A stretch of 64,000 nucleotides of DNA, taken from positions 62,001 to 126,000 of the forward strand of contig CAJTFD010000008.1 in assembly GCA_910575625.1 (NCBI GenBank), given 5' to 3'. Position numbers and translations under genes: made by a program. The number at the start of each line of letters is the position of its first letter. Position 1 is the stretch's first letter. The notes under the pieces are model-generated. The model was not told the DNA's origin. It saw nothing but the letters and a program-made list of their open reading frames with translations, and did not search any database. Source of the stretch: Clostridia bacterium. Its GTDB lineage: Bacteria; Bacillota; Clostridia; Lachnospirales; Lachnospiraceae. Positions 34,304-47,112 of this stretch are shown in pieces.

Positions 34304-35722
34304 ATGGGTACTGTACATATTTTTTTCGCAGGGGCGCTGATCGTAGCGGATCTGGTGGTCTGTACGCTGATCGGCCTAAAAACAAAAGGTACGGCCAAGG
34401 ATGCCGAAGATTATTTCATCGGCGGAAAAAAGACAGGGACCTTCCTTCTCTTCCTCACCGCCTGGGCAAGCTTCAGCGGAGCGGGCAATTTCATCGGGCA
34501 GGCGGGGCGCGGTGCGTTGGAGGGGATCAGCGCTTACTGGCTCTGGCTTGGGGAGGGCCTGGTGGGCGGGATCGTCATGGGGTATATCCTGGCTCCGTAT
34601 CTGGCCCGGTTCAAATATCTGTCCATGCCCCATTTTGTATCCGGCCATCTCTTTGGCGGGGACCGTTACATCCGGCGGATCGGGGGCCTGGCGGCCCTCA
34701 TGCCGAATGTGGTCTGGCCCGGCGCGCAGATCATGGGCGTTTCCTATGTGCTGGAACAGGTATTTGGGATCGACTACCGGATCGCGGTGATCGTCTGCGG
34801 GACTGTTTTTATCTTCTATACAGTGAGCGGCGGCCTGACAGCCGTGATCTATGCCGATGCCCTCCACGGGACCATCCAGATGATCTTTTCCGCTGTCGTG
34901 ATCTTCTTTGGACTGGGGCTGTTCCATTTTGATCCCGGGTTTCTCAAGGACCAGATCATGCAGATCGATCCCACAAAATGGGATCTGTTCGTGGAAGGAC
35001 CCACCGTCATCCTGACAGGATTCCTCACCGGTCTGGTGGGCGCCATCTCCAATCCCATCTTCTGGAACCGGGCATTTGCGGCAAAAGATGTGAAGACGGC
35101 GAAACGTTCTTACGGTGTCACGTTCTTCATGAACATCATATTGGTCTTTATCATGATCACGATCGGGATCGCTTCCCTCATGTTCACCAACGCGGGGGAC
35201 CAGGCGCTGGTCTGGGTGATCTTAAATAAGATGCCGCCTATCTGCGGCATCATATTGGCTGAGAGCGTTCTGGCCGCCTGTATGTCTTGTGCGGATACCC
35301 ATCTGAACTGTGCTGCGGCAAACGTCGTATCGGATATCCTGGATCCGGATTCCAGGCTGGACAGCAAGACCAGCATCCGCTACGCGAAACTGGCTACACT
35401 GGCAGCCGGTGTCATAGCGATCATATCTGGTCTGTATGCGCCGTTTATCTACGCCCTGGGTACTTATGGATATACCGTGTGCGGCGGCGTGCTGATCCCT
35501 ATGTTCGTGATGGGTGTGATCTTCCGGGGAGATGACGCGGAGACTTCCTGTTCCCGGCTCAGTATAAAGGCGGCCCGGATCGGGGTGACGCTGGGGATCG
35601 TCTCTGCGGTCGCTTTTGAGATGATACCGGCCCTCCATGCGGTGTTTGGCGGCGGTGTGATCCCTGCTGTCGCGGCGACCGTGCTGGGGACATTGCTCCC
35701 GGATCTGTTTTTGAAAGATTAG
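34304..35722 (+). CDS. Sodium:solute symporter (SSS) family transporter
   Basis: A 472-residue protein with about 13 membrane segments and the SSS pattern: DYFIGGKKTGTFLLFLTAWAS near the N terminus, and a GGLTAVIYADALHGTIQM region as in PutP/PanF-type symporters. In this setting a betaine- or carboxylate-type substrate is plausible. The ATG at 34304 gives a normal N terminus, but its ribosome site is weak, so coupling to the MFS gene 6 bp upstream is likely. A terminator follows at 35755-35794. Confidence 0.9.
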   Translation: MGTVHIFFAGALIVADLVVCTLIGLKTKGTAKDAEDYFIGGKKTGTFLLFLTAWASFSGAGNFIGQAGRGALEGISAYWLWLGEGLVGGIVMGYILAPYLARFKYLSMPHFVSGHLFGGDRYIRRIGGLAALMPNVVWPGAQIMGVSYVLEQVFGIDYRIAVIVCGTVFIFYTVSGGLTAVIYADALHGTIQMIFSAVVIFFGLGLFHFDPGFLKDQIMQIDPTKWDLFVEGPTVILTGFLTGLVGAISNPIFWNRAFAAKDVKTAKRSYGVTFFMNIILVFIMITIGIASLMFTNAGDQALVWVILNKMPPICGIILAESVLAACMSCADTHLNCAAANVVSDILDPDSRLDSKTSIRYAKLATLAAGVIAIISGLYAPFIYALGTYGYTVCGGVLIPMFVMGVIFRGDDAETSCSRLSIKAARIGVTLGIVSAVAFEMIPALHAVFGGGVIPAVAATVLGTLLPDLFLKD

Positions 35723-35754
35723 ATCTTGGAAATAGGATATCAGGAAAGTCGTTG

Positions 35755-35794
35755 ATGGACGATCTTGCAGCTTATTGCGGGGGCGTCCATTTTT
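35755..35794 (+). terminator. Terminator after symporter gene
   Basis: atggacg (35755-35761) pairs with cgtccat (35784-35790), followed by ttttt. Confidence 0.55.
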
Positions 35795-35831
35795 AGAATG
35801 GATCTTTTACGAAACAACAGTAAAAAAGTGA

Positions 35832-35861
35832 TTGACATAAAGTCCCTACATATGATATATT
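35832..35861 (+). promoter_or_regulatory. Promoter of rpoB
   Basis: TTGACA (35832-35837), 18 bp, TATATT (35856-35861), about 100 bp before rpoB. Confidence 0.65.
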
Positions 35862-35959
35862 TAAAATTACACTATTATGGAAAGATATGCCTACTTTTAC
35901 AATAGGGCAGGCATACGCAAAATGTAGTCATATTATAAGAAAACAGGGGTGAAACGTCA

Positions 35960-38900
35960 ATGGAAAAAAACAGGATACGTTCTGTAACTACTGGGAAGAG
36001 CATGCGGATGAGTTACCAGCGGCAGAAAGAAGTTCTGGAGATGCCGGACTTGATCGAAGTACAGAAGAATTCTTACCAATGGTTTCTCAGGGAAGGCCTG
36101 AAGGAGGTATTCAACGATATATCTCCCATAGCAGATTACGGCGGTAAGTTGAGCCTGGAGTTTATTGATTTTACTTTATGTGAAGACGATGTAAAATATT
36201 CCATCGATGAATGTAAAGAACGGGACGTAACCTATGCAGCCCCGCTTAAGGTGCGTGTACGTCTGATCAACAGGGAGAATGACGAGATCAATGAGCATGA
36301 GATCTTCATGGGCGACCTGCCTTTGATGACAGCCACCGGGACATTTGTGATCAATGGGGCGGAGCGTGTGATCGTGAGTCAGTTGGTGCGTTCGCCCGGG
36401 ATCTACTATTCCATTGCCCATGACAAGATCGGAAAGACCCTGTATTCCGCGACGGTCATCCCCAACAGAGGGGCCTGGCTGGAATACGAGACAGATTCCA
36501 ATGACGTGTTCTATGTGCGTGTGGACCGGACCAGGAAGGTGCCGATCACGGTCCTGATCCGGGCTCTCGGCATCGGGACGAACGAGGAGATCGTACAGCT
36601 CTTCGGCGAAGAGCCGAAGATCCTGGCCAGCTTCGGTAAGGATACGGCGGAGAGTTACCAGGAGGGCCTTCTGGAGTTATATAAGAAGATCAGGCCCGGG
36701 GAGCCGCTGGCGGTGGAGAGCGCAGAGAGCTTGATCATGTCCATGTTCTTCGACCCGCGCAGATACGACCTGGCGAAAGTGGGCCGGTATAAATTTAATA
36801 AGAAGCTTTCCCTGAAAAACCGTATCTCTGGACAGGAGCTGGCAGAGGATGTGGTAGACGTTTCCACAGGGGAGATCCTGGCCGAGGAGGGTACGCGGGT
36901 TGACCGGGAGCTTGCGGATAAGATCCAGAACGCTGCGATCCCCTATGTGTGGATCTATGCGGAGGAGCGCAAGGTCAAAGTCCTGTCAAATATGATGGTG
37001 GACCTGGCCAGTTTCGTGGACGCAGATCCGTTGGAGCTGGGCATCAAGGAACAGGTGTATTATCCCTGCCTGGAGAAGATCCTGGAGGAATATGAGGATC
37101 TGGAGGACATCAAGGCCGCGATCCGGCGGGATATCCATGACCTGATCCCGAAACACATCACCAAGGAAGATATCCTGGCCTCCATCAATTATAATATGCA
37201 TCTGGAGTACGGATTGGGCAATGATGACGACATCGATCATCTGGGGAACCGCCGGATCCGCGCTGTGGGAGAACTTTTGCAGAACCAGTACCGGATCGGG
37301 CTCTCCCGTCTGGAGAGGGTGGTCAGGGAGCGTATGACGACCCAGGACATCGAGGGGATCTCGCCCCAGTCCCTGATCAACATCAAGCCGGTGACTGCGT
37401 CGGTGAAGGAGTTCTTCGGCTCCTCCCAGCTGTCCCAGTTCATGGATCAGAACAATCCCTTAGGCGAGCTGACCCACAAACGCCGTCTCTCCGCGCTGGG
37501 TCCGGGCGGTCTGTCCAGGGACCGTGCAGGGTTCGAGGTGCGGGACGTGCACTATTCCCATTACGGCAGGATGTGCCCCATAGAGACTCCTGAAGGCCCG
37601 AACATCGGCCTGATCAACTCGTTGGCCTCTTATGCCCAGATCAACGAGTATGGATTTGTGGAAGCCCCGTATCGTATTATTGACAAATCCGACCCGAAAA
37701 ATCCCCGGGTCACAGATGAAGTGATCTACATGACCGCGGATGAGGAGGATAATTACCACGTGGCGCAGGCCAACGAGCCGCTGGACGAGGACGGATATTT
37801 TGTGCGTAAAAATGTATCCGGCCGCTACAAAGACGAGACGCAGGAATATGAGAAGCAGATGTTCGACTACATGGACGTTTCGCCGAAGATGGTGTTCTCC
37901 GTGGCGACGGCCCTGATCCCGTTCCTGCAGAATGACGATGCCAACCGGGCGCTGATGGGTTCCAACATGCAGCGGCAGGCTGTGCCTCTGCTGATCTCGG
38001 AGGCCCCCGTGGTGGGGACCGGTATGGAGACGAAAGTGGCTGTGGATTCCGGCGTGTGCATCCTGGCCCGCCAGGCAGGTGTGGTGGAGCGTTCCACCTC
38101 CAAGCAGATCGTGATAAAAAATGACGACGGCACCCGGGACGAATACCGTCTCACGAAATTTATGCGCAGCAACCAGAGCAACTGCTACAACCAGCGGCCC
38201 ATCGTGTTCCAGGGAGAGCGCGTGGAGGCGGGGCAGGTCATCGCGGACGGCCCGTCCACGTCCAACGGGGAACTGGCCCTGGGTAAGAACCCGCTGATCG
38301 GATTCATGACCTGGGAGGGCTACAACTACGAGGATGCGGTGCTCCTCAGCGAGCGTTTGGTGCAGGACGATGTGTATACATCTGTGCATATCGAGGAGTA
38401 CGAGGCAGAATCCCGGGATACCAAGCTGGGCCCGGAAGAGATCACCCGGGACGTGCCCGGCGTGGGCGATGATGCCTTAAAAGACCTGGATGAGCGTGGG
38501 ATCATCCGCATCGGGGCGGAAGTCCGTGCAGGGGACATCCTGGTGGGTAAAGTGACGCCGAAAGGGGAGACGGAGCTGACCGCTGAGGAACGGCTGCTGC
38601 GTGCGATCTTCGGCGAGAAAGCCCGTGAAGTGCGCGACACGTCCCTGAAAGTGCCCCACGGTGAGTACGGCATCGTGGTGGATGCCAAAGTATTTACAAG
38701 GGAGAACGGTGACGAGCTCTCCCCCGGGGTCAACCAGTCCGTGCGGATCTACATTGCCCAGAAGAGGAAGATCTCTGTGGGCGATAAGATGGCCGGCCGT
38801 CACGGCAACAAGGGTGTGGTCTCCCGTGTGCTGCCGGTGGAGGATATGCCGTTTTTGCCGAACGGAAGGCCTCTCGATATCGTGCTGAACCCGTTGGGCG

Positions 38901-39844
38901 TGCCGTCGCGTATGAACATCGGCCAGGTGCTGGAGATCCATCTCTCCCTGGCGGCAAAGGCGCTGGGCTTCAACATTGCCACCCCTGTATTTGACGGTGC
39001 AAATGAAGACGACATCATGGACACGCTGGAGATCGCCAACGACTATGTAAATACGGAAGACTTTGAGCAGTTCCGTGAGAAATATAAAGACATCCTCGCC
39101 GAGGACGTGATGGACTACCTGGATAAAAATAAAGACCACCGGAAACTCTGGAAAGGGGTTCCCCTGTCCAGGGATGGGAAAGTGCGTTTGAGAGACGGGC
39201 GCACCGGGGAATATTTTGACAGTCCGGTCACGATCGGGCACATGCATTACCTCAAGCTGCATCATTTGGTGGACGACAAGATCCACGCCCGTTCCACCGG
39301 CCCCTATTCCCTGGTCACACAGCAGCCCCTGGGCGGAAAAGCACAGTTCGGCGGCCAGCGTTTCGGGGAGATGGAAGTGTGGGCCCTGGAAGCCTACGGC
39401 GCGTCCTACACGCTCCAGGAGATCCTCACGGTCAAATCAGATGATGTGGTGGGCCGTGTGAAGACCTATGAGGCGATCATCAAAGGGGATAACATCCCGG
39501 AGGCGGGCGTGCCGGAATCGTTCAAGGTATTATTAAAAGAACTCCAGTCCCTGGGCCTGGATATGAAAGTCTTGCGGGAGGACAACACGGAAGTGGAGAT
39601 CATGGAAGCCATCGATTACGGAGAGACGGACCTGCATTCGATCATCGAGGGCGACCGCAGGAGGGACATGGAGGAATCCTACGATCAAATGGGCTATACA
39701 CAGCAGGAGTTTGCAGGCGGAGAACTGGTCGACGTGGAAGAAGCAGAGGAGAATGAGGAGGAGCCGGAAGATTTTGACAGCGCGGAGGACGCGTTTACAG
39801 CGGGGATCGAAGAAGATATGCACATGACTCTGTTGGAAGAGTAG
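35960..39844 (+). CDS. rpoB: RNA polymerase beta subunit
   Basis: A 1294-residue protein matching RpoB along its full length. The rifampicin-binding region reads [31 protein letters not shown] (in parts: [24 protein letters not shown]), with susceptible-type residues at D, H and S positions as far as can be seen. Late motifs [15 protein letters not shown] and the C-terminal [25 protein letters not shown] are invariant RpoB blocks. The C terminus carries an acidic tail ([16 protein letters not shown]). It is unusual that no rplJ-rplL genes precede it; a transport gene and its terminator do. Confidence 0.99.
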   Translation: MEKNRIRSVTTGKSMRMSYQRQKEVLEMPDLIEVQKNSYQWFLREGLKEVFNDISPIADYGGKLSLEFIDFTLCEDDVKYSIDECKERDVTYAAPLKVRVRLINRENDEINEHEIFMGDLPLMTATGTFVINGAERVIVSQLVRSPGIYYSIAHDKIGKTLYSATVIPNRGAWLEYETDSNDVFYVRVDRTRKVPITVLIRALGIGTNEEIVQLFGEEPKILASFGKDTAESYQEGLLELYKKIRPGEPLAVESAESLIMSMFFDPRRYDLAKVGRYKFNKKLSLKNRISGQELAEDVVDVSTGEILAEEGTRVDRELADKIQNAAIPYVWIYAEERKVKVLSNMMVDLASFVDADPLELGIKEQVYYPCLEKILEEYEDLEDIKAAIRRDIHDLIPKHITKEDILASINYNMHLEYGLGNDDDIDHLGNRRIRAVGELLQNQYRIGLSRLERVVRERMTTQDIEGISPQSLINIKPVTASVKEFFGSSQLSQFMDQNNPLGELTHKRRLSALGPGGLSRDRAGFEVRDVHYSHYGRMCPIETPEGPNIGLINSLASYAQINEYGFVEAPYRIIDKSDPKNPRVTDEVIYMTADEEDNYHVAQANEPLDEDGYFVRKNVSGRYKDETQEYEKQMFDYMDVSPKMVFSVATALIPFLQNDDANRALMGSNMQRQAVPLLISEAPVVGTGMETKVAVDSGVCILARQAGVVERSTSKQIVIKNDDGTRDEYRLTKFMRSNQSNCYNQRPIVFQGERVEAGQVIADGPSTSNGELALGKNPLIGFMTWEGYNYEDAVLLSERLVQDDVYTSVHIEEYEAESRDTKLGPEEITRDVPGVGDDALKDLDERGIIRIGAEVRAGDILVGKVTPKGETELTAEERLLRAIFGEKAREVRDTSLKVPHGEYGIVVDAKVFTRENGDELSPGVNQSVRIYIAQKRKISVGDKMAGRHGNKGVVSRVLPVEDMPFLPNGRPLDIVLNPLGVPSRMNIGQVLEIHLSLAAKALGFNIATPVFDGANEDDIMDTLEIANDYVNTEDFEQFREKYKDILAEDVMDYLDKNKDHRKLWKGVPLSRDGKVRLRDGRTGEYFDSPVTIGHMHYLKLHHLVDDKIHARSTGPYSLVTQQPLGGKAQFGGQRFGEMEVWALEAYGASYTLQEILTVKSDDVVGRVKTYEAIIKGDNIPEAGVPESFKVLLKELQSLGLDMKVLREDNTEVEIMEAIDYGETDLHSIIEGDRRRDMEESYDQMGYTQQEFAGGELVDVEEAEENEEEPEDFDSAEDAFTAGIEEDMHMTLLEE

Positions 39845-39860
39845 GAAAGGGGTATATTTG

Positions 39861-42800
39861 ATGACGGAGACTACGAACAAACAAGAGGTGGCTTATCAGC
39901 CAATGACCTTTGATGCGATCAAGATCGGACTTGCGTCTCCCGAGAAGATCCGGGAGTGGTCGAGGGGCGAAGTCCTGAAGCCGGAGACGATCAATTATAG
40001 GACCTTGAAACCGGAAAAAGACGGGCTGTTCTGCGAAAAGATATTCGGACCCAGCAAAGACTGGGAGTGCCATTGTGGGAAATATAAGAAGATCCGTTAT
40101 AAAGGCGTGGTCTGCGACCGCTGCGGCGTGGAGGTCACCAAGTCCACGGTCCGCAGGGAACGGATGGGACACATCGAGCTGGCGGCTCCCGTATCGCATA
40201 TCTGGTATTTCAAAGGCATCCCTTCCCGGATGGGTCTGGTGCTGGACTTAAGTCCCCGGACCCTGGAGAAAGTCTTGTATTTTGCAAATTATATCGTGCT
40301 GGATCCGGTGGACTCCGGCCTGCAGTACAAGCAGGTGCTCACGGAGAAAGAATATCAGGATGCCAGGGAGACTTATGGATACGATTTCCGCGTGGGGATG
40401 GGCGCGGAGGCTGTCCAGGAACTCCTGGAGAACATCGATCTGGAAAAAGAAGCCGAGGAGCTTAAGAAAGGTCTGAAGGAATCAACAGGGCAGAAACGAG
40501 CCAGGATCGTGAAGCGTCTTGAAGTGGTGGAAGCGTTCCGTGAATCCGGGAACCGTCCGGAGTGGATGATCATGTCGGTGATCCCGGTGATCCCGCCGGA
40601 TCTGCGCCCCATGGTCCAGCTGGACGGCGGCCGTTTTGCCACCTCAGACTTAAATGACCTGTACCGGAGGATCATCAACCGGAACAACCGCCTGAAACGT
40701 CTGCTGGAGCTGGGCGCACCGGACATCATCGTGCGCAATGAGAAGCGTATGCTCCAGGAGGCTGTGGATGCGCTGATCGACAACGGCCGCAGGGGCCGTC
40801 CGGTGACAGGACCGGGAAACCGTGCGCTGAAATCCCTCTCCGACATGTTAAAGGGAAAATCAGGCCGTTTCCGCCAGAACCTGCTTGGAAAACGTGTGGA
40901 TTATTCCGGCCGTTCCGTTATCGTGGTAGGCCCGGAGCTCAAGATCTACCAGTGCGGCCTTCCCAAAGAGATGGCGATCGAGCTGTTCAAACCTTTCGTG
41001 ATGAAGGAACTGGTGGCAAACGGGACTTCCCACAACATCAAGAATGCCAAGAAGATGGTGGAGAAACTCCAGCCGGAAGTCTGGGATATCTTAGAAGAGG
41101 TGATCAAAGAGCATCCGGTCATGTTAAACCGTGCGCCTACCCTGCACAGGCTGGGGATCCAGGCGTTCGAGCCGATCTTAGTGGAAGGTAAAGCGATCAA
41201 ACTGCATCCGCTTGTATGTACCGCGTTCAATGCCGATTTTGACGGGGATCAGATGGCTGTCCACCTCCCGCTGTCCGTGGAGGCGCAGGCAGAGTGCCGT
41301 TTCCTGCTCTTATCACCCAACAACCTGCTGAAACCTTCAGACGGTGGTCCGGTGGCCGTTCCCTCCCAGGATATGGTGCTTGGGATCTATTATCTGACCC
41401 AGGAGAGGCCGGGAAGTCTAGGTGAGGGCAAGATATTCCGGAACGTGAACGAGGCGATCTTGGCCTATGAGAACGGGGCCATCACACTGCAGACGAAGAT
41501 CACCGTGCGCTGTACGAAAAAGAGGCCGGACGGAACGGAAGTCTGCGGACAGGTGGACTCCACGCTGGGACGTTTTTTATTCAACGAGATCTTGCCCCAG
41601 GACTTAGGGTTCGTGGACAGGAGTATCCCGGAAAATGAGCTGGCCTTGGAAGTGGATTTCCACGTGGGCAAGAAGAATCTAAAACAGATCCTGGAGAAAG
41701 TCATCAACACCCACGGAGCCACAAAGACAGCCGAGGTGCTGGATGATATCAAATCCATGGGCTACAAATACTCCACCCGCGCAGCCATGACCGTGTCCAT
41801 CTCCGATATGACCGTGCCGCCGGAGAAACCGGAGCTGATCCAGAAAGCCCAGGATACCGTGGACCTGATCACGAAGAACTACAAGCGCGGTCTCATCACA
41901 GAGGAAGAGCGGTACAAAGAGGTTGTGGAGACCTGGAAGAAGACCGACGATACGCTGACCCATGCGCTGCTGACCGGTCTGGATAAATACAACAACATCT
42001 ATATGATGGCCGACTCCGGTGCCCGTGGTTCTGACAAGCAGATCAAGCAGCTGGCCGGCATGCGCGGGCTGATGGCGGATACCACAGGACACACCATCGA
42101 GCTGCCGATCAAATCCAATTTCCGTGAGGGGCTGGACGTTCTGGAATATTTCATGTCTGCCCACGGCGCCCGCAAAGGGCTGTCGGATACGGCGCTGCGT
42201 ACAGCCGACTCCGGTTATCTGACCAGACGTCTGGTGGATGTATCCCAGGAGCTGATCGTGCGTGAGCTGGACTGCTGCGAGGGACAGGACACCGTACCCG
42301 GCATGTATGTGAAAGCCTTCGCGGACGGAAAAGAAGAGATCGAGAGCTTACAGGAACGCATCACCGGGAGATTTTCCTGCAATACGATCAAAGACAGGGA
42401 AGGCAACGTACTGGTGAAAGCGAACCATATGATCACGCCGAAACGTGCCGCAAAGATCATGAGCCAGGGTGTGGACGAAAACGGCGAAGCTTTAGAACAA
42501 GTGAAGATCCGTACGATCCTGACATGCAAATGCCATGTGGGTATCTGTGCGAAATGTTACGGGGCCAACATGGCCACAGGCGAGCCGGTGCAGGTGGGAG
42601 AATCCGTTGGCATCATCGCGGCTCAGTCCATCGGCGAGCCGGGCACACAGCTGACCATGCGTACGTTCCATACCGGAGGCGTGGCCGGTGGTGACATCAC
42701 ACAGGGTCTTCCACGTGTGGAGGAGCTCTTTGAAGCCAGAAAACCGAAAGGTCTTGCGATCATCACAGAGATCGCAGGACGGGCGATGATCAGCGATACT

Positions 42801-43637
42801 AAGAAAAAACGTGAGATCACCGTCACAAATGAGGACACCGGGGATTCCAAGACCTACCTGATCCCCTACGGCTCCCGCATCAAGATCATGGACGGGGATG
42901 TGCTGGAGGCCGGGGATGAGCTCACAGAAGGCAGTGTCAATCCCCATGACATCCTGAAGATCAAAGGGGTCCGGGCCGTGCAGGATTATATGATCCAGGA
43001 AGTGCAGCGTGTATACCGGCTCCAGGGTGTGGATATCAACGACAAGCATATAGAGGTCATCGTGCGTCAGATGCTGAAAAAAGTCAGCATAGAGACAAAC
43101 GGTGACACAGATTTCCTGCCGGGCACGCTGGTGGATGTGCTGGAATACGAGGACGTCAACGAACAGATGATCCAGGACGGCTTGGAACCGGCCACGGGCA
43201 GCCAGGTGATGCTGGGTATCACGAAGGCTTCCCTGGCCACAAATTCCTTCTTGTCTGCGGCCTCCTTCCAGGAGACGACGAAAGTGCTCACAGAGGCGGC
43301 CATCAAAGGAAAAGTCGATCCACTGATCGGTTTGAAAGAAAACGTGCTCATCGGAAAATTGATCCCGGCAGGCACGGGCCTGAAATGTTACAGCGACGTG
43401 CGGCTGGATACTGAGAAAGAGTACAACGACTACATCGATTTCAGTGAAGATTTCGGTACGGACCTGGAAGAGGATACGGACGCGGCCATGGTGGAGGAGC
43501 AGGTCTACCTCTCTGAGATGGAAAAAGCCGAGGAAGCCGAGGAAGCCGAGGAGATCCAGGCGTTGGAGACAGAGGGAGAAGAGCCGGGCGAGCTGGCAGT
43601 GGCGGAAGATGAGGCGGAAACAATATTTACCCCTTGA
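39861..43637 (+). CDS. rpoC: RNA polymerase beta' subunit
   Basis: A 1258-residue protein. The N-terminal zinc finger ([20 protein letters not shown]), the catalytic NADFDGDQM (metal-binding aspartates) and the second zinc site with [13 protein letters not shown] are present. The start is the ATG at 39861 after aaagggg; a TTG directly before it is in frame but not needed. It lies 16 bp after rpoB. The C terminus is an acidic Glu/Ala repeat tail ([15 protein letters not shown]). Its stop codon is embedded in the -35 box of the str-operon promoter. Confidence 0.99.
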   Translation: MTETTNKQEVAYQPMTFDAIKIGLASPEKIREWSRGEVLKPETINYRTLKPEKDGLFCEKIFGPSKDWECHCGKYKKIRYKGVVCDRCGVEVTKSTVRRERMGHIELAAPVSHIWYFKGIPSRMGLVLDLSPRTLEKVLYFANYIVLDPVDSGLQYKQVLTEKEYQDARETYGYDFRVGMGAEAVQELLENIDLEKEAEELKKGLKESTGQKRARIVKRLEVVEAFRESGNRPEWMIMSVIPVIPPDLRPMVQLDGGRFATSDLNDLYRRIINRNNRLKRLLELGAPDIIVRNEKRMLQEAVDALIDNGRRGRPVTGPGNRALKSLSDMLKGKSGRFRQNLLGKRVDYSGRSVIVVGPELKIYQCGLPKEMAIELFKPFVMKELVANGTSHNIKNAKKMVEKLQPEVWDILEEVIKEHPVMLNRAPTLHRLGIQAFEPILVEGKAIKLHPLVCTAFNADFDGDQMAVHLPLSVEAQAECRFLLLSPNNLLKPSDGGPVAVPSQDMVLGIYYLTQERPGSLGEGKIFRNVNEAILAYENGAITLQTKITVRCTKKRPDGTEVCGQVDSTLGRFLFNEILPQDLGFVDRSIPENELALEVDFHVGKKNLKQILEKVINTHGATKTAEVLDDIKSMGYKYSTRAAMTVSISDMTVPPEKPELIQKAQDTVDLITKNYKRGLITEEERYKEVVETWKKTDDTLTHALLTGLDKYNNIYMMADSGARGSDKQIKQLAGMRGLMADTTGHTIELPIKSNFREGLDVLEYFMSAHGARKGLSDTALRTADSGYLTRRLVDVSQELIVRELDCCEGQDTVPGMYVKAFADGKEEIESLQERITGRFSCNTIKDREGNVLVKANHMITPKRAAKIMSQGVDENGEALEQVKIRTILTCKCHVGICAKCYGANMATGEPVQVGESVGIIAAQSIGEPGTQLTMRTFHTGGVAGGDITQGLPRVEELFEARKPKGLAIITEIAGRAMISDTKKKREITVTNEDTGDSKTYLIPYGSRIKIMDGDVLEAGDELTEGSVNPHDILKIKGVRAVQDYMIQEVQRVYRLQGVDINDKHIEVIVRQMLKKVSIETNGDTDFLPGTLVDVLEYEDVNEQMIQDGLEPATGSQVMLGITKASLATNSFLSAASFQETTKVLTEAAIKGKVDPLIGLKENVLIGKLIPAGTGLKCYSDVRLDTEKEYNDYIDFSEDFGTDLEEDTDAAMVEEQVYLSEMEKAEEAEEAEEIQALETEGEEPGELAVAEDEAETIFTP

Positions 43638-43662
43638 CAGACCATTTCCAAAAGGCTATAAT
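43634..43662 (+). promoter_or_regulatory. Consensus promoter of the str operon overlapping rpoC stop
   Basis: TTGACA (43634-43639), 17 bp, TATAAT (43657-43662): a perfect sigma-A promoter. The tga stop of rpoC (43635-43637) lies within the -35 hexamer. Confidence 0.9.
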
Positions 43663-43742
43663 ACATGGAAGCGTGTTCAGATATTGGAAGATATTACGCG
43701 CTTTTAAGATGGATAGCAGCCGCAGACAAGATACAAGCTCCC

Positions 43743-43773
43743 GGATATCCCAGGGACGGCAAAAGGGATATCC
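43743..43773 (+). promoter_or_regulatory. Leader hairpin before rpsL
   Basis: ggatatccc (43743-43751) pairs exactly with gggatatcc (43765-43773) in the rpsL 5' leader. It may be a regulatory or processing hairpin. Confidence 0.5.
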
Positions 43774-43808
43774 AGGAGTTTTCAAGAGAATATCGGGAGG
43801 TGAAGGAA

Positions 43809-44222
43809 ATGCCAACATTTAACCAGTTAGTCAGAAAAGGAAGAAAGACAGCCGTAAAGAAATCCACAGCGCCGGCTCTGCAGAAGAATTTCAATTCCCT
43901 GAAAAAGAAGAGCACTGACCTGTCTTCCCCGCAGAAGAGGGGTGTCTGCACAGCGGTAAAGACCGCTACGCCGAAGAAGCCGAATTCTGCTCTTCGGAAG
44001 ATCGCCAGGGTGCGTCTCTCAAACGGGATCGAGGTTACCAGCTATATCCCGGGTGAAGGCCATAACCTGCAGGAGCACAGCGTTGTCCTGATCCGTGGCG
44101 GTAGGGTAAAAGACCTGCCAGGTACCAGGTATCACATCATCAGGGGTACACTGGATACAGCAGGTGTTGCGAACAGGAAACAGGCTCGCTCCAAATATGG
44201 TGCAAAACGGCCGAAGAAATAA
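43809..44222 (+). CDS. rpsL: 30S ribosomal protein S12
   Basis: A 137-residue S12 starting [13 protein letters not shown]. The conserved [20 protein letters not shown] (in parts [11 protein letters not shown]) and [13 protein letters not shown] include the lysines where streptomycin resistance mutations arise; both K sites look wild type. The ATG at 43809 follows gggaggtgaagg; the frame is open 144 bp further upstream, but that part overlaps the leader hairpin and is not S12. First gene of the str operon. Confidence 0.99.
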   Translation: MPTFNQLVRKGRKTAVKKSTAPALQKNFNSLKKKSTDLSSPQKRGVCTAVKTATPKKPNSALRKIARVRLSNGIEVTSYIPGEGHNLQEHSVVLIRGGRVKDLPGTRYHIIRGTLDTAGVANRKQARSKYGAKRPKK

Positions 44223-44361
44223 GTAAGATATGATCATTGGTGTTATCCCACAGATGGATGTGATCTGTACGGTGATTCCATATTGCCCTCCCGGCTGCGG
44301 GTCAAATATAGAACATTACCTGTGCGAACATACGATCCTTGTGTGAGTACCTATGATTTAA

Positions 44362-44886
<525 letters not shown>

Positions 44887-44898
44887 GAGGAAGAAGCA

Positions 44899-47016
44899 TT
44901 GGCTGGAAGAGAATATCCATTAGAGAGGACCAGGAATATCGGTATCATGGCCCATATCGATGCGGGTAAGACAACGCTCACAGAGCGTATCTTATACTAT
45001 ACCGGTGTTAACTACAAGATTGGGGATACACACGAAGGAACTGCTACCATGGACTGGATGGAGCAGGAACAGGAGAGAGGTATCACCATCACTTCCGCCG
45101 CTACGACCTGCCACTGGACTTTACAGGAGAACTGTAAGACAAAGCCAGGCGCACTGGAACACCGTATCAATATCATCGATACACCAGGGCATGTGGATTT
45201 TACAGTGGAAGTTGAGCGTTCGCTTCGCGTACTGGATGGGGCAGTGGGTGTCTTTTGTGCAAAAGGCGGCGTGGAGCCTCAGTCAGAGAATGTATGGCGT
45301 CAGGCTGACACCTACAATGTACCCCGTATGGCATTTATCAACAAGATGGACATCCTGGGTGCGGATTTCTATAATGCGGTAGACCAGATCCGGACAAGAC
45401 TGGGCAAGAATGCGATCTGTCTCCAGCTGCCGATCGGGAGCGAGGACAGTTTCCAGGGTATCATCGATCTGTTTGAGATGAAGGCATACATCTACAACGA
45501 TGAAAAAGGCGAGGACATCTCCATCGTAGATATCCCGGATGATATGAAAGACGATGCAGAACTCTATCACACTGAGTTGGTGGAGAAAATCTGCGAACTG
45601 GATGACGATCTGATGCTGGAATACCTGGAAGGTGAGGAGCCATCCGTGGAAGCATTGAAGGCAGCTCTCCGCAAGGGGACCTGCGAGTGCACAGCCGTGC
45701 CCGTATGCTGCGGGACTGCTTACAGGAACAAAGGCGTACAGAAACTGCTGGATGCAGTCCTGGAGTACATGCCTGCGCCCACAGACATCCCGGCGATCCA
45801 GGGGGAAGACATGGACGGAAATCCGATCGAGAGGCATTCTTCGGATGATGAGCCGTTCTCCGCATTGGCATTTAAGATCATGACAGACCCGTTTGTGGGT
45901 AAACTGGCTTATTTCCGCGTATACTCTGGTACCATGAATTCCGGTTCTTACGTGTTAAATGCTACGAAAGGCAAGAAGGAACGTGTGGGCCGTATCCTGC
46001 AGATGCACGCGAATAAGCGTGAGGAGTTGGATAAAGTATATTCCGGTGATATCGCGGCTGCGATCGGGTTTAAGATCACCACGACTGGGGATACTATCTG
46101 TGACGAGCAGCATCCCGTGATCCTGGAGTCCATGGAATTTCCGGAACCAGTTATCGAGTTGGCGATCGAGCCGAAGACAAAAGCGGGCCAGGGCAAACTG
46201 GGCGAATCTCTTGCAAAACTGGCGGAGGAAGATCCCACATTCCGGGCGCACACCAACACAGAGACAGGGCAGACGATCATCGCAGGTATGGGCGAGCTGC
46301 ATCTGGAGATCATCGTGGACAGGCTGCTGCGTGAATTCAAGGTGGAAGCCAACGTAGGCGCGCCGCAGGTTGCATATAAAGAGACGATCACAAAACCGGC
46401 AGACATCGAGAGCAAATACGCAAAACAGTCCGGTGGTCGCGGTCAGTATGGTCACTGTAAAGTTAAATTCGAGCCGATGGATGCCAACGGTGAAGAACTC
46501 TACAAGTTTGAATCTACGGTTGTCGGCGGTGCAATCCCGAAGGAATACATCCCGGCTGTAGGCGAAGGTATTGAGGAAGCCATGAAGGCAGGTATCCTGG
46601 GCGGTTATCCGGTTGTGGGCATCTACGCCAACGTATACGATGGTTCCTACCATGAGGTCGATTCCTCAGAGATGGCTTTCCACATCGCAGGCTCACTGGC
46701 CTTCAAAGAAGCGATGCAGAAATCATCCCCGATCCTGTTGGAGCCGATCATGCGTGTGGAAGTGACCACACCTGAAGACTACATGGGTGATGTGATCGGA
46801 GATATCAACTCACGCCGCGGACGTATCGAGGGTATGGATGATATTGGCGGCGGAAAGATGATCCGTGGGTTTGTGCCGCTCTCCGAGATGTTCGGCTACT
46901 CCACAGACCTCAGGTCCAGGACACAGGGACGTGGTAACTACTCCATGTTCTTTGAGAAATACGAGCCGGTCCCGAAATCGGTACAGGATAAGATCCTATC
47001 CAAAAAAGGTGAATAA
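44899..47016 (+). CDS. fusA: Elongation factor G
   Basis: A 705-residue translational GTPase. G motifs are [17 protein letters not shown] and NKMD, followed by EF-G domains II-V, with the domain IV signature [11 protein letters not shown]. The start is TTG at 44899: the Shine-Dalgarno taggagg sits 8 bp before it and the next residues [22 protein letters not shown] match EF-G. It drives ribosome translocation. A separate promoter for tuf lies just after its stop. Confidence 0.98.
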   Translation: MAGREYPLERTRNIGIMAHIDAGKTTLTERILYYTGVNYKIGDTHEGTATMDWMEQEQERGITITSAATTCHWTLQENCKTKPGALEHRINIIDTPGHVDFTVEVERSLRVLDGAVGVFCAKGGVEPQSENVWRQADTYNVPRMAFINKMDILGADFYNAVDQIRTRLGKNAICLQLPIGSEDSFQGIIDLFEMKAYIYNDEKGEDISIVDIPDDMKDDAELYHTELVEKICELDDDLMLEYLEGEEPSVEALKAALRKGTCECTAVPVCCGTAYRNKGVQKLLDAVLEYMPAPTDIPAIQGEDMDGNPIERHSSDDEPFSALAFKIMTDPFVGKLAYFRVYSGTMNSGSYVLNATKGKKERVGRILQMHANKREELDKVYSGDIAAAIGFKITTTGDTICDEQHPVILESMEFPEPVIELAIEPKTKAGQGKLGESLAKLAEEDPTFRAHTNTETGQTIIAGMGELHLEIIVDRLLREFKVEANVGAPQVAYKETITKPADIESKYAKQSGGRGQYGHCKVKFEPMDANGEELYKFESTVVGGAIPKEYIPAVGEGIEEAMKAGILGGYPVVGIYANVYDGSYHEVDSSEMAFHIAGSLAFKEAMQKSSPILLEPIMRVEVTTPEDYMGDVIGDINSRRGRIEGMDDIGGGKMIRGFVPLSEMFGYSTDLRSRTQGRGNYSMFFEKYEPVPKSVQDKILSKKGE

Positions 47017-47024
47017 AAAATCCC

Positions 47025-47053
47025 TTGCAAATACCTATATTTTGCAATATAAT
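47025..47053 (+). promoter_or_regulatory. Promoter of tuf
   Basis: TTGCAA (47025-47030), 17 bp, TATAAT (47048-47053), 60 bp before tuf in the fusA-tuf gap. Confidence 0.8.
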
Positions 47054-47112
47054 TAGTAATAGTAAATTTTTTGCCCACAGGGGCGGATTGTTATTAAGGA
47101 GGACATTGAAAA

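Noticed and set aside
37460..39286. Several long antisense frames opposite rpoB
   Set aside because: Shadows of a GC-rich conserved gene; no motifs, and rpoB fully explains the sequence.
43665..43808. Apparent 48-residue N-terminal extension of S12
   Set aside because: S12 begins at MPTFNQL after a strong ribosome site; the extension covers the promoter start region and a leader hairpin.
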